Shown here: positions 16,062 to 25,849 of the stretch, piece by piece | Layout of the letters: every line of letters begins with the position of its first letter | Position numbering within the stretch: the stretch's first letter is position 1 | Source: Roseiarcus sp963842835 | Lineage (GTDB): Bacteria > Pseudomonadota > Alphaproteobacteria > Rhizobiales > Beijerinckiaceae | Assembly (NCBI GenBank): GCA_963842835.1 | Contig: CAWJIB010000003.1 | Coordinates: 310,001 to 374,000 of the forward strand | DNA length: 64,000 nucleotides | Direction of reading: 5' to 3' | The notes under the pieces: generated by a model | What the model was told of the DNA's origin: nothing | Seen by the model: the letters and a program-made list of their open reading frames with translations, nothing else | Databases searched by the model: none | Program-made: the position numbers and the translations under genes

Positions 16062-17270
16062 TCACTCGCGCGCGGCGTCGAGCCCCAAGCGGCGCAACGC
16101 GAGTTTGGCGGTGAGGCCCTGAACCATGACGGAGAACGCGACGACGCCGAAGGCGGCGACGAGGATGTCGTCACGGCGAGGCGTCGCCGGCGGCAGCGCG
16201 AGCGCGAGCGCGAGCGCCAGCGCGCCACGCAGCCCGCCCCACCAGAGAAAATGCCGCTCGGGCCATGAAACCGCCCAGCGCGATCGCGCGAAGAGGAACG
16301 AGACGGGATAGACGGCCGCCGCCCGGCCGGCCAGCGCCAGCGCGACGACGACGACGAGCGCGCCGAACGCGCGCGTCGGCGTCGCCGCCAGCGCGAGGCC
16401 GATCAGCAGGAACACCAGCGAATTGGCGACGAAGGCGGCGAATTCCCAGAACTCGGCGACGAAGGCGCGCCCCCGCGACGTCAGCGCGAAGCGGTCCGCC
16501 TCTTGCGCGAGCACGCCGAGATTGCCCATGAGCAGGCCGGCCGAGACGGTCGCGAGCACGCCCGAAGCGCCGATGCGCTCGGCCGCCAGGAACGAGCCAT
16601 AGGCGGCGACCGCGGTCAGCGCGGTCTCGACGAGATGGTCGGCGGTGCGCCCGGCGAGCAGGATCGCGATCGCCCCGGCGAGCAGACCGACGGCGACTCC
16701 GCCGCCGCCGATCAGCAGCGTTTGGCCGAGAACGCCGAGGGGCGTCGGCGCCTTCGCCGCCCCGCCGAGCGTGGCGACGACGAGCGTGAACAGCAGCGCC
16801 GCGACGCCGTCGTTGATCAAGCTCTCGCTCTCGATGACGAGCCGCAGGCGGCCCTTGACCCCGGTCTCGCGCAGCAACGCGATGACCGCGATGGGATCGG
16901 TGGCGGCGATGAGAGCGCCGAAGGCGAGCGCCGGCCCGCCGGGCCACTCAAGCAGCGCGGTCAATCCCGCCGCGACGACGAGCGCGCAGAGAGCGACGCC
17001 AAGCGTAGAGAGGGCGAGGACGAACGGCAGGTCCCGCCTCAGTTCGCTCCAGCGAATGCTGATCGCGGCCTCGAAAAGCAGCGGCGGCAGAATCACGTCG
17101 AAAATGACGTCATGCGTCAGCGTCACGCCCGCGTCGACATGCGCCAGCGCCAGGGCGAGGCCGCTCAGAACGAGCCCGACGGTGTAGGGCAGACGCAGCC
17201 GCCGCGCGAGGATCGCCACGACCATGGCGACGCCGAGCAACGCGATCGTTTTTCCCACCACGAGGTTCAT
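16062..17270 (-). CDS. Na+/H+ antiporter of the CPA1 family
   Basis: An inner-membrane cation/proton exchanger of 402 residues with about 12 hydrophobic helices. The family signatures are LPPLLFEAAISIRW, ATDPIAVIALL and ESLINDGVAALLF; the conserved Asp residues here carry the ion pathway. HFLWWGGLRGALALALAL near the C-terminus matches the CPA1 conserved WGGLRG motif. Unlike larger NhaP2-type proteins, it has no extra cytoplasmic domain. I chose the ATG at 17270 (MNLVVGKTIALLG), which starts the first helix. An extended frame upstream gives 63 Arg/Ser-rich residues with no natural look. It is convergent with pfp. Confidence 0.88.
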   Translation of the reverse strand: MNLVVGKTIALLGVAMVVAILARRLRLPYTVGLVLSGLALALAHVDAGVTLTHDVIFDVILPPLLFEAAISIRWSELRRDLPFVLALSTLGVALCALVVAAGLTALLEWPGGPALAFGALIAATDPIAVIALLRETGVKGRLRLVIESESLINDGVAALLFTLVVATLGGAAKAPTPLGVLGQTLLIGGGGVAVGLLAGAIAILLAGRTADHLVETALTAVAAYGSFLAAERIGASGVLATVSAGLLMGNLGVLAQEADRFALTSRGRAFVAEFWEFAAFVANSLVFLLIGLALAATPTRAFGALVVVVALALAGRAAAVYPVSFLFARSRWAVSWPERHFLWWGGLRGALALALALALPPATPRRDDILVAAFGVVAFSVMVQGLTAKLALRRLGLDAARE

Positions 17271-17379
17271 GCGCGAATGTAGCCGGACGCCGACGAAAGT
17301 GGAACGGCGCACGGCGACGATTCGACGCCGCCCGCCGTCGTCGATGAAGTCCGAATCTTGGCGAGCGTTCCCGCCCAGC

Positions 17380-18789
17380 CTATTCCGCAGCGAACAAGGG
17401 CGCGCCGGCCTGGAGGAAACGTTCCGGGTCCACGGGCTCGCCGTCGATACGCACTTCATAATGCAGATGCGGGCCGGTCGAGCGGCCGGTCGAGCCGATG
17501 CGGCCGAGCGCCGCGCCGGCCTTCACCTCCTGGCCTTCCTCGACCAGAATTTCGGACATGTGGCCGTAGCGGGTGGCGAGACCGTTGCCGTGATCGATTT
17601 CCACCATATTGCCGTAGCCGCCCATCGCTCCGGCGTGAACCACGCGGCCGGCCGCCGTGGCGTGGATTTCCGCGCCATAGTCTTGCACGAGATCGACGCC
17701 AGGGTGCAGGGCGGGGCGGCCGAGGAATGGATCGGGCCGATAGCCGAATGGCGAGGAGAGCGCGGCTTCGCCGGTCAGCGGCGCCCGGATGGGGAGGATC
17801 GGCATCAGCCGGCTCAACCGATCGGCGAGGGCGAGATCGCGCCCGGCGTGCGCGAGCGCCTTGTCGAACGCGGGCGCGTCGGCGTCGACCGAAGCGGGAA
17901 TGAACGGCCCGCCGACGCCGCCCTTGACCGGCGGGGCGACCAGCGCATCGGCGGAAAGACCGGTTCGCGCGACGACCGCGGCCAGACGCGCCGCGTCGCG
18001 CCGCGCAGTCGAATCGATTTCGCCGAGCGCGGCCGTCTGCCGTCGCTCCATCCGATCCAACGAATAGGCGATCAGGCTGAGACGCGCGGACGCGCCCAGG
18101 GCCGCATTGTCGGCGGCCGCCGCGAGGTCGGCGAACGCATTCCGCTCGGGGTCCGCCTTCGGGATCATGCTCACGTGCTCGCGCGGTTCTTCGACCGGGC
18201 TCGGCTTGGGGGCGCGCGGCGGCGGCGCGGAGAACTGCTCCTTCGGCGCAAAGGCTTGCGTCGCCGGGCCGATTACGCTGTCCGAGACGCCGAGCGGGCT
18301 CGCCGCGCCGATCGCCGAGAGCGCGGCGGCGGGCGCATGGGCCGCGCTCGCGACGCGCGGGCGCGTCTCCGCGGCCGCGACGCGGTCGTGTGAGGCCTGA
18401 TCGACCAAGGCGGCGACGATCGAGCCGCGTTGCTCGAGCTGCGCCTGGCGCGACAGCAGCTCGTGAACCTTGCCCTCGAAGGAGTTCTGATCGAGCAACT
18501 GGCGGCCGGCCACGCGGTCGAGTTCGGCGCGGGCCTCGGCCAGGCGATCCTCGTAGGCGTATTGCATCTCGGCCTGACGGGCGGCCAGGACGGCCAGCAT
18601 GTCGTCGCGAAAAACGAGATAAAACGTCGCCGCGCCGCCCCACAGGAGGGAGAGGGGGATGACCGCGATCAGCGACCAGAACGCGAACGGACGGAGCGCG
18701 AAGGTGCGGATGCTTTCGCCGCGCGCGCGAGAGAAGAAATAGAGCGACCGCGGCAATTCCGACCGCGGACAGGAATCTCGCAACGACAT
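17380..18789 (-). CDS. M23-family (LytM-type) peptidase, membrane-anchored
   Basis: A cell-wall endopeptidase or division-associated LytM protein of 469 residues. One transmembrane helix (about 38-62, FALRPFAFWSLIAVIPLSLLWGG) is followed by a coiled-coil stretch with Glu/Gln-rich heptads. A Pro/Ala-rich linker leads to a C-terminal M23 domain. SSPFGYRPDPF, HPGVDLVQDYG (His and Asp zinc ligands), GNMVEIDHGNGLATRYGHM and GPHLHYEVR (the HxH zinc motif) are all present, so the enzyme should be catalytically competent. The ATG at 18789 (MSLRDSC) is likelier than one nine codons upstream. It is transcribed alone, 60 bp from the PrxQ gene on the same strand. Confidence 0.9.
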   Translation of the reverse strand: MSLRDSCPRSELPRSLYFFSRARGESIRTFALRPFAFWSLIAVIPLSLLWGGAATFYLVFRDDMLAVLAARQAEMQYAYEDRLAEARAELDRVAGRQLLDQNSFEGKVHELLSRQAQLEQRGSIVAALVDQASHDRVAAAETRPRVASAAHAPAAALSAIGAASPLGVSDSVIGPATQAFAPKEQFSAPPPRAPKPSPVEEPREHVSMIPKADPERNAFADLAAAADNAALGASARLSLIAYSLDRMERRQTAALGEIDSTARRDAARLAAVVARTGLSADALVAPPVKGGVGGPFIPASVDADAPAFDKALAHAGRDLALADRLSRLMPILPIRAPLTGEAALSSPFGYRPDPFLGRPALHPGVDLVQDYGAEIHATAAGRVVHAGAMGGYGNMVEIDHGNGLATRYGHMSEILVEEGQEVKAGAALGRIGSTGRSTGPHLHYEVRIDGEPVDPERFLQAGAPLFAAE

Positions 18790-18853
18790 CCGCCCACACG
18801 CTCCGACCCCGACCATGCGGGGCGATCCGGGGCGTGATTAAAGTTCATTAGGG

Positions 18854-19345
18854 TTAACCATTAGCAAACGCCGCTCGGAGCGTCTCGGCCGCGGCCAGAA
18901 CGTCCTCGGCGTGGCCGGGAACTTTCACTTTGCGCCACACCCGCGCGACGCGGCCGTCGGCGTCGATCAGGAAGGTCGTGCGCTCGACCCCCATGTATTT
19001 TCGTCCGTACATGCTCTTTTCTCGCCACACGCCATAGGCTTCGAGCGTCGCCCTGGACTCGTCCGCAGCGAGGGTCAGCGATAGATCGTGCTTGCGCTTG
19101 AATTTGGCGTGACTGGCGACGCTGTCCGGGGAAACGCCGAGGACGACGGCGCCGGCCGCGTCGAACTTGTGGCGCAGAGCGTTGAAAGCGATGGCTTCGG
19201 CAGTGCATCCTGACGTATCGTCCTTGGGATAGAAGTAAAGGACGATCGACTCGCCCTTCAATGCGCTCAAAGAGACGCTCCCCCCGCGGTCGGTGGGCAG
19301 CTCGAAATTCGGCGCCGAGTCGCCGATGTCCAGATTTTTGACCAT
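18854..19345 (-). CDS. bcp: Thioredoxin-dependent peroxiredoxin, PrxQ/Bcp type (single cysteine)
   Basis: This enzyme reduces hydroperoxides. The 163 residues follow the PrxQ pattern: GDSAPNFELP, VLYFYPKDDTSGCTAEA with the peroxidatic Cys near 46, GVSPDSVASHAKF, and ERTTFLIDADGRV. The protein has only one Cys. The resolving Cys five residues after the peroxidatic one, seen in E. coli Bcp (CTxxxC), is replaced here (CTAEAI). It must use a 1-Cys mechanism with an external thiol. The ATG at 19345 follows GAGGGCGAA; a longer frame upstream lacks such a site. Confidence 0.9.
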   Translation of the reverse strand: MVKNLDIGDSAPNFELPTDRGGSVSLSALKGESIVLYFYPKDDTSGCTAEAIAFNALRHKFDAAGAVVLGVSPDSVASHAKFKRKHDLSLTLAADESRATLEAYGVWREKSMYGRKYMGVERTTFLIDADGRVARVWRKVKVPGHAEDVLAAAETLRAAFANG

Positions 19346-19581
19346 TTCGCCCTCGTTTGAGCCATTTTCGTAAGCTAGGTGGCGTCGCACCGGTCTCGCG
19401 GAGCCCAGGCGTCAGATTGACCCACGCCCGTAGTCGGTTCAAGAGCTTCAATGGGCCCGGACTCGGTTCTCGGCGCGCGGCGAAGGAAGACCGCGAGCCG
19501 ATCGCGCAACCTTCATCCGCCTGGCGAGAAATGACCGAACTCATTGATTTGGTTGGTTAGACGAGCGGAGACGGTACGGGG

Positions 19582-22500
19582 TTGGTCGAGGAAATCGACG
19601 CAGCGACACGGTCTAAAGCCCGAGCGGCGATGCAGCGCCTGCTGCGCAGCGGGCAGGGGCGGACTCTGCCTCGGTCCCGCCGTTTGGCGACGGCGGGCGG
19701 TCTTTTTCGCGTCGCGCTGCGGGTCGCCGGGGTCGCCCTCGTCTTGGCGCTGGCGGCGATCGGCTTGTTTTTCTTTCTGCTCGGTTTGGGTCCGATTGAC
19801 GTCGAAGGCTTGAATCCGCGGATCGCGCAAAGCCTGGAGGAGCGCCTGGGAGCGCGCTTCGCCGTCTCGATCGGCCCGACCTACCTCATGCGCATGGACG
19901 GCGGCGTCGCGCTCGGTTTCGGCGGCATCACCATCCGCGATCGCTCCGGCCGCGCCGTTCTTTCCGCTCCGGGCGGCCGGGTCGGCCTCGACGCGCTTTC
20001 GCTGATGACCTTCCAGATCAAGGTCCGGCGGCTCGAACTCGACGGTCTCGACGTGCGATTGCGCTTGCGCCCGGACGGCGCGCTTTCGGTCGCGGCCGCC
20101 GCGGATTCGGACGCGGCGACCATCGAACTGCCGGCGCCCGTCGTCTCCGAATCCGCCTCGGCCGGCGCAGCGCCCGATTTCGGGGTCGTCGCGTTCCGGA
20201 TCATCGACGCGATGACGGGAGCGAGCCAGTCGCTCGACCGCGTCGGGCTTACGCGCGGCCATCTCGAGGTCGAGAACGAGGCGCTCGGCAAGAAGACCGT
20301 CTACAACGATCTCCTGTTGTCCTTTGACAAGGACGCGGACGCGGCGTCGATCCACGTCTCCGCGCGCGGCCCCGCCGGACGCTGGTCGATCGACGCGACG
20401 GCGCGCGGCGGCGATGCGCGCACGGTGTCCCTGAGCGCGCGCGATCTCAGTCTCGACGACATGCTCGTCATGCACGCGCGTCACCCGCCTTTCGAGGCGG
20501 ACATGCCGATCTCGCTGAAGATCGAGGCGCGTCTGACAGCGCAATCGGCCATTCAAAGTCTGGTTGCGCGCTTCAGCGTCGGCGCCGGCTATTTCAAGCT
20601 CGACGATCCCGATCACGAGCCCTTCCTGATCGACGAGGCGACAGGGGACGTCGTCTGGGACGCGGCGGCCAATCGCTATCGCTTCAAGGATCTGCAGTTG
20701 CTGTCCGGAGCGACCCACGTCGTCGCCGCGGGATGGCTCGCGCCGCCGACGCAGGCGCAGCCCGCGTGGGTCAGCCATCTCGAGTCCGACGACACGGTCT
20801 TCGGCCCGGAGCGCCCGGGCGAGAAGCCGATCGTTTTCGACAGGGTAACGCTCGACGCGCGCTACTTGCCGCAGGACACCCGCTTCGTGCTCGATCGGCT
20901 GTCGGCCCATGGGCCGAGCGTGAGCGGCGCGGCGAGCGGCGAAACCGCGGCGGTCGCGGAGGGGACGACGCTGAAGATGAATTTGCAGGTCGGTCCCAGC
21001 GCCGTCGTCGACGTTCTCCGGCTATGGCCGAGTTTCATCAACGCCGACGCGCGCAACTGGTGCCTCCAGCACATTCACAGCGGACAAGTCGTCGCGGGCT
21101 CGATGAGCGTGGACTGGGACGCCGCGGCATTCGATTTGGCGGCCCACAAGCGCCCCGTTCCGGCCGCGAGCGTTCATGGCGAATTCTCGACGCGCGAAGC
21201 GGCCGTCGATCTGTTGCCGGGAATTCCGGCTTTGACCGGTCTCGACGCCAGCGGCGTCATCACCGGCCACGATTTCGCCGCCAGCGCCAAGAGCGGCGTC
21301 ATCGAACTTTCGCCGAGCCGACGCATTCAGGTCGCTGACATTTCCTATTCCGTTCCCGACACCAGCCCTGCGCCCATCGTCCTTGCCCAGGCGGGCGCTC
21401 GCTTGCAGGGCGGCGCCGACGCGCTCGCCGATCTCTTGAACCGCGACGCGCTGAAGCGCTACGCCGGCTTCAGCGTCGATCCCGCCACGGTCAAGGGTCA
21501 ATTCGAGGGCAAGCTCGCGCTCGATCTGAAACTGGGAAAGTCGGCTCGGCCCGAAGACAACCAATTCCGCGCCGAGGGGACTTTGACGAATTTTCGCGTC
21601 GACCGGTTTCTCGCCAGCGAGCGTCTCGACCAGGCCGCGCTGTCGGTTCTGGCCGAGCACGGCAATCTGAAGATCGCGGGCCAGGGCCAGATGTACGGCG
21701 TGCCCGTCGCCGTCGACTTGACCAAAGGCGCGGCGGATGAAGGCTCGGTCGCGCTGTCCCTTTCGTTCGACAACGCCGCGCGCGCCAAGCTCGGCTTCCC
21801 CGGCGCGGCGTTGCTGAACGGCGCGATGGGCGTGCGCGTCAAGGCCCCTTTGTCCAAATCGAGCGCCGAAATCGAAGTCGATCTCACGCATGTCGCGATC
21901 GAGAGTCCGCAGACCGGGGCGCTGAAGGCGGCCGGCAAGCCCGGCAAGGCGACGTTCGGCCTCAAGCCGGACGCCGACGGCGTCGCGGTCAATGCGATCG
22001 CCGTCGACGCCGGCCCGATCGCGATCCGGGGAACGGCGCAACTGGCGGCGGACGGCGCCTTGCAGAGCGCCAAGCTGACGCAAGTGCGCCTATCGGCCGC
22101 CGACGACCTGAAGGCGGACATCCAAAACGGAGGTTCGGCCGTCAAGGCGACGGTGCGCGGCGCCGCTCTCGACGCTCGAAGTCTCGTCAAAGGCTTCCTC
22201 AGCGCGGGCGGGCCGCCGGGCGGCGGCAAGGACCTCGACCTCGACGTCAAGATCGCCAATGTGATCGGCGCCAATTCGCAAGCGCTGAGCCAGTTCGAGT
22301 TGACCGGCGCGTGGCGCGGCGGCGCGATGAAGTCGATGCAGGCCCAGGCGCGCGTCGGCGAGGGCGTCCTGACGGCGCAGCAGGACGAAGCAGGACGCCT
22401 GCGTGCTCACGCCACCGACGCGGGCGCGCTGAGCAAGTTCCTCGATGTTTACAATCGCATGGAGGGCGGAACGGTCGACCTCGCGATGCAAGACTCCGAC

Positions 22501-23064
22501 GAGGGCAGCCAAGGCTCGGCGAGCGTGACCAATTTCGTCCTGCGCGACGAGCCGGCGCTGCGGCAGCTCGCGGCCGCGGGACAGGCGCCGGTGGACGGAA
22601 TGGTCGATAAGGGTCCGATCGTGGATCCGGAGGCCGCGCATTTCGATAAGATGTCGGCCAGTTTCACCCGCACGCCAGGGCGTCTCGACCTGCGAGAAGC
22701 CGTCATCTTCAACAGCTACATGGGGCTCACCACCCAGGGCTACATCGATTATGCCCGCAATCGGGTCGACTTCAACGGAACGTTCGTTCCCGCCTATCAG
22801 GTCAATAGTCTCGTCACCCATATTCCCGTAGTCGGCACGGTGCTGGGCGGCGGCAGTCACGAGGGCATTTTCGGCGTCAATTACCGCATCGTCGGTCCAG
22901 CCAGCGGGCCGACGCTGCACGTCAATCCGCTTTCGGCGATGACACCCGGCTTCCTGCGCAAGGTTTTCGGCGCCCTCGACGGCACGACGCCGCTGATCGG
23001 CGCGCCGCCGCCGGCCGCGCCGCCGCCGCTGCAGATCGGCGCAACGCCGCCGGCCACGCGATAG
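19582..23064 (+). CDS. AsmA/YhdP-like large periplasmic protein (DUF3971 type)
   Basis: A protein of about 1160 residues with one N-terminal transmembrane helix (about 40-68, LFRVALRVAGVALVLALAAIG). A very long beta-rich periplasmic region follows. It opens with an AsmA-like segment (GLNPRIAQSLEERLGARFAV) and ends with GVNYRIVGPASGPTLHVNPLSAMTPGFLRKVF, the conserved C-terminus of AsmA-like/YhdP proteins. By family knowledge these form hydrophobic grooves that move phospholipid between inner and outer membranes. The start is uncertain: TTG at 19582 lies just after GGGG, while ATG at 19630 (MQRLLRSGQG) lacks a good site. It ends 4 bp from the convergent tyrS stop. Family membership is firm; the transport role is inferred. 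Confidence 0.82.
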   Translation: MVEEIDAATRSKARAAMQRLLRSGQGRTLPRSRRLATAGGLFRVALRVAGVALVLALAAIGLFFFLLGLGPIDVEGLNPRIAQSLEERLGARFAVSIGPTYLMRMDGGVALGFGGITIRDRSGRAVLSAPGGRVGLDALSLMTFQIKVRRLELDGLDVRLRLRPDGALSVAAAADSDAATIELPAPVVSESASAGAAPDFGVVAFRIIDAMTGASQSLDRVGLTRGHLEVENEALGKKTVYNDLLLSFDKDADAASIHVSARGPAGRWSIDATARGGDARTVSLSARDLSLDDMLVMHARHPPFEADMPISLKIEARLTAQSAIQSLVARFSVGAGYFKLDDPDHEPFLIDEATGDVVWDAAANRYRFKDLQLLSGATHVVAAGWLAPPTQAQPAWVSHLESDDTVFGPERPGEKPIVFDRVTLDARYLPQDTRFVLDRLSAHGPSVSGAASGETAAVAEGTTLKMNLQVGPSAVVDVLRLWPSFINADARNWCLQHIHSGQVVAGSMSVDWDAAAFDLAAHKRPVPAASVHGEFSTREAAVDLLPGIPALTGLDASGVITGHDFAASAKSGVIELSPSRRIQVADISYSVPDTSPAPIVLAQAGARLQGGADALADLLNRDALKRYAGFSVDPATVKGQFEGKLALDLKLGKSARPEDNQFRAEGTLTNFRVDRFLASERLDQAALSVLAEHGNLKIAGQGQMYGVPVAVDLTKGAADEGSVALSLSFDNAARAKLGFPGAALLNGAMGVRVKAPLSKSSAEIEVDLTHVAIESPQTGALKAAGKPGKATFGLKPDADGVAVNAIAVDAGPIAIRGTAQLAADGALQSAKLTQVRLSAADDLKADIQNGGSAVKATVRGAALDARSLVKGFLSAGGPPGGGKDLDLDVKIANVIGANSQALSQFELTGAWRGGAMKSMQAQARVGEGVLTAQQDEAGRLRAHATDAGALSKFLDVYNRMEGGTVDLAMQDSDEGSQGSASVTNFVLRDEPALRQLAAAGQAPVDGMVDKGPIVDPEAAHFDKMSASFTRTPGRLDLREAVIFNSYMGLTTQGYIDYARNRVDFNGTFVPAYQVNSLVTHIPVVGTVLGGGSHEGIFGVNYRIVGPASGPTLHVNPLSAMTPGFLRKVFGALDGTTPLIGAPPPAAPPPLQIGATPPATR

Positions 23065-23068
23065 GGGC

Positions 23069-24331
23069 TTACACCGCGCGCAGCAGGACGTGCTTCTTGC
23101 GGCCGAGCGACAGCTTAACAATTCCGCGGCCCTGCAGCGCGTCGCGGCCGATGATCGCCTTTTCGTCGCCGAGCGCGACGTCGTTTACGCGCAGGCCGCC
23201 GCCGCGAATCTGGCGGCGCGCTTCGCCCGTCGAGGCGACGAGGCCGGCGCGCACGAAGGCCGAGAGGGCGCCGAGGCCGACGTCGAATTCCGCGCTTGCC
23301 ACCTCGATCGTCGGCAGGGATTCGGCGAGCGCGCCTTCCTCGAACGTCTTGCGCGCGGTCTCGGCGGCAATCTCGGCCGCTTCGCGCCCGTGCAGCAGCG
23401 CGGTCGCCTCGTTGGCGAGGATCTTTTTGGCTTCGTTGATCTCCGCGCCGCCCAGCGCCTCCAGAGCGACGATTTCCTCAAGCGGCAGCCGCGTGAACAA
23501 TTTGAGGAAGCGGCCGACGTCCGCGTCCTCGCTGTTGCGCCAGAACTGCCAGTAATCGTAGGGCGGCAGCAGCGCTGCGTCGAGCCAGACAGCGCCGGCC
23601 GCCGTCTTGCCCATCTTGGCGCCGGAGGCGGTGGCGATGAGCGGCGAGGTCAACGCATAGAGCTGCTCCGTTCCCAGGCGCCGGCCGAGGTCGAGACCGG
23701 TGACGATATTGCCCCACTGATCCGAGCCGCCCATTTGCAGCGTGCAGCCGTAACGCCGATGAAGTTCCACAAAATCATAAGCCTGCAGGCACATGTAGTT
23801 GAATTCTAAGAAAGAAAGCTCGTGCTCGCGCGCCAGGCGCGTCTTGACCGAGTCCATCGCCAGCATGCGGTTGACCGAGAAATGCCGGCCGATGTCGCGC
23901 AGGAATTCGATGTAATTGAGCTTGGCGAGCCATTCCCCGTTGTCGGGCATGGCGGCGTCGCGCGCGCCCTCTCCGAACCGCATAAAGCGCGAGAACACCT
24001 TGCGGATGCCGTTCTTGTTGGCCTCGATCTGCTCGACGGTCAGAAGCTTGCGGGTCTCGTCCTTGCCCGAAGGGTCGCCGACCATGGTGGTGCCGCCGCC
24101 CATCAGCGCCAGCGGCTTGCCGCCGGTCTCCTGCAGCCAGTGCAACATCATGATCTGCAGGAGCGAGCCGACGTGCAGCGACGGCGCGGTGCAGTCGAAG
24201 CCGATATAGGCGACGAGCGAGCCGCTCATCGCCTTTTCGTCGAGTCCGGCGAGGTCCGAGCATTGATGAACGTAGCCGCGCTCGATCAATACGCGCAGAA
24301 ACTCGGATCGGGGTTGAAATGCGTCGGTCAC
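23069..24331 (-). CDS. tyrS: Tyrosyl-tRNA synthetase
   Basis: This enzyme attaches tyrosine to tRNA-Tyr. The 420 residues are standard for the bacterial TyrS1 type. IGFDCTAPSLHVGSL (43-57) holds the HIGH-like motif. MGGSDQWGNIVTG binds tyrosine, and KMGKT (near 238) replaces KMSKS. The C-terminal S4 RNA-binding domain reads STGEARRQIRGGGLRVNDVAL. The gene is convergent with the AsmA-like gene, with only 4 bp between stops. Confidence 0.97.
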   Translation of the reverse strand: MTDAFQPRSEFLRVLIERGYVHQCSDLAGLDEKAMSGSLVAYIGFDCTAPSLHVGSLLQIMMLHWLQETGGKPLALMGGGTTMVGDPSGKDETRKLLTVEQIEANKNGIRKVFSRFMRFGEGARDAAMPDNGEWLAKLNYIEFLRDIGRHFSVNRMLAMDSVKTRLAREHELSFLEFNYMCLQAYDFVELHRRYGCTLQMGGSDQWGNIVTGLDLGRRLGTEQLYALTSPLIATASGAKMGKTAAGAVWLDAALLPPYDYWQFWRNSEDADVGRFLKLFTRLPLEEIVALEALGGAEINEAKKILANEATALLHGREAAEIAAETARKTFEEGALAESLPTIEVASAEFDVGLGALSAFVRAGLVASTGEARRQIRGGGLRVNDVALGDEKAIIGRDALQGRGIVKLSLGRKKHVLLRAV

Positions 24332-24499
24332 CGCAGGCTCCTTGGCCGGAACTCGGGCAGACGTTTAGGGATGCGGCGGCGGATATGCAACCGCCGGTCG
24401 GCCGCGCTCTTGCATCGTGGGCGGCGGCGCGGCAGGCTCAGCCCGCCGCGCCGAAGCCGCAATGCTTCGTCAAGATTGGCGACTAACGGAGACTGCCGA

Positions 24500-24748
24500 A
24501 TGAAGACCATCGCCGCCCTCAGCGTCCTCGCACTTGTTTTATGCGCCTGCGCCAGCCCGCGCGACACCCGCATGGCGGGCGGCGCCGCAATCGGCGGGCT
24601 CGGCGGCGCGATCGTGGGCGGGCCGGTCGGGCTGGTCGTCGGCGCCGGGGCGGGCGCGGTGGTGGCCGACCAGACCCGGCCGGGCCACGCCAGGATTCAT
24701 TGCCACTACAGCGAGGCGCTCGATCGGCGCGTTTGCCATTATTACTGA
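24500..24748 (+). CDS. Small glycine-zipper lipoprotein
   Basis: An 82-residue outer-membrane-type lipoprotein. The signal peptide ends in a lipobox-like VLCAC sequence, with the acylated Cys probably at residue 17. A glycine-zipper stretch follows (MAGGAAIGGLGGAIVGGPVGLVVGAGAGAVV, broken here for description: repeats of G-x3-G and G-G-x-I-V), as in SlyB/Omp-associated small proteins. The C-terminal HCHYSEALDRRVCHYY carries two further Cys that could form a disulfide. GGAGA lies 9 nt before the ATG. The function is unknown. Confidence 0.7.
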   Translation: MKTIAALSVLALVLCACASPRDTRMAGGAAIGGLGGAIVGGPVGLVVGAGAGAVVADQTRPGHARIHCHYSEALDRRVCHYY

Positions 24749-24841
24749 GCGCGGCCGGCGCGCCGTCCTTGACTCTGCGCCGGGATGGGGCATCACCGGC
24801 GCGGCTCTCTTCACAGGGCCCCGACCCGAGCGCTTCCGCCC

Positions 24842-25822
24842 ATGCCCGCCCGCCCCAGCGAAGACGATCTCATCGCGCGTTATTTCGCGCCGCTCGCCGG
24901 CCCAGCCGGCCTCGGCCTCACGGACGACGTCGCGCTGCTGGCGCCGCCCGCGGGCCGGCATCTCGTGCTCACCACCGACGCGCTGGTGGCGGGCGTGCAT
25001 TTTTTCGCCGACGATCCCGCCGACGCCATCGCGCGCAAGGCGTTGCGCGTCAATCTCTCGGATTTGGCCGCCAAGGGCGCCGAGCCGGTCGGCTTTCTCC
25101 TCGATCTCGCCTTGCCCGGCGAGTGGACCGCGCCCTGGCTCGAAGCCTTCGCAGCTGGGCTCGGCGAGGACGCGGCGTTCTACGGCTGCCCGCTGCTCGG
25201 CGGCGACACCGTCAAGACGCCGGGGCCGCTGACGCTGGCGATCACGGCGCTCGGCGCGGTCGAACCGGGCCGCATGGCGGCGCGCGCCGGCGTCAGGCCG
25301 GGCGACCGGCTATATGTCTCGGGCACGATCGGCGACGCCGCGCTCGGGCTGCGGCTGCGGCTAGGGCGGGGGCCCTCCCTCGACGAAGCGAGCCGGCGCC
25401 ATCTCCTGGAGCGTTATCTCTTGCCTCTGCCGCGTCTGGCGCTGGCGCCGGCGATGCAGCGTTACGCCCACGGCGGCATGGACGTTTCCGACGGCTTCGT
25501 CGGCGATCTCACGAAAATGCTGCGCGTCAGCGGCGTAACCGCCCACGTCGAGCTCGCGCGGCTGCCGCTTTCGGACGCCGCCCAGGCGGCGATCGCGGCC
25601 GATCCCGCGCTGTTCGAGATTGCCGTGACGGGCGGCGACGATTATGAACTTCTCGCCGCTGTCGCGCCGGAGACGAGCGCGGAGTTCGAAGCGGCGGCGG
25701 CGGCGGCCGGCGTCGCGGTGACCCTCGTCGGCCAGGCCTTCGCCGGCGCCGGGCGGCCTCAATTCACCGACCGCGACGGACGCGAGACGGCGTTCCGTCA
25801 CGCGTCTTTCAGCCATTTCTGA
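24842..25822 (+). CDS. thiL: Thiamine-monophosphate kinase
   Basis: This enzyme phosphorylates thiamine monophosphate to the cofactor thiamine pyrophosphate with ATP. The 326 residues contain LTDDVALLAPPAGRHLVLTTDALVAGVHF (N-terminal metal/ATP loop), VNLSDLAAKGAEPVGFLLDLALP and LLGGDTVKTPG. They also contain the C-terminal MDVSDGFVGDLTKML and GGDDYELL. These are the ThiL signatures shared with PurM/SelD-fold kinases. The ATG at 24842 immediately precedes PARPSEDDLIARYFAPL, the usual ThiL start. It is followed after 27 bp by an inositol-phosphatase-like gene on the same strand. TPP made here would serve the E1 enzymes elsewhere in the window. Confidence 0.95.
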   Translation: MPARPSEDDLIARYFAPLAGPAGLGLTDDVALLAPPAGRHLVLTTDALVAGVHFFADDPADAIARKALRVNLSDLAAKGAEPVGFLLDLALPGEWTAPWLEAFAAGLGEDAAFYGCPLLGGDTVKTPGPLTLAITALGAVEPGRMAARAGVRPGDRLYVSGTIGDAALGLRLRLGRGPSLDEASRRHLLERYLLPLPRLALAPAMQRYAHGGMDVSDGFVGDLTKMLRVSGVTAHVELARLPLSDAAQAAIAADPALFEIAVTGGDDYELLAAVAPETSAEFEAAAAAAGVAVTLVGQAFAGAGRPQFTDRDGRETAFRHASFSHF

Positions 25823-25849
25823 ACCGGGTTCAAACGGAGGATTTCAACA

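Noticed and set aside
16038..16090. GCGCGCGA/TCGCGCGC pairing between convergent pfp and antiporter genes as a terminator
   Set aside because: The loop is long and no T-run follows on either strand.
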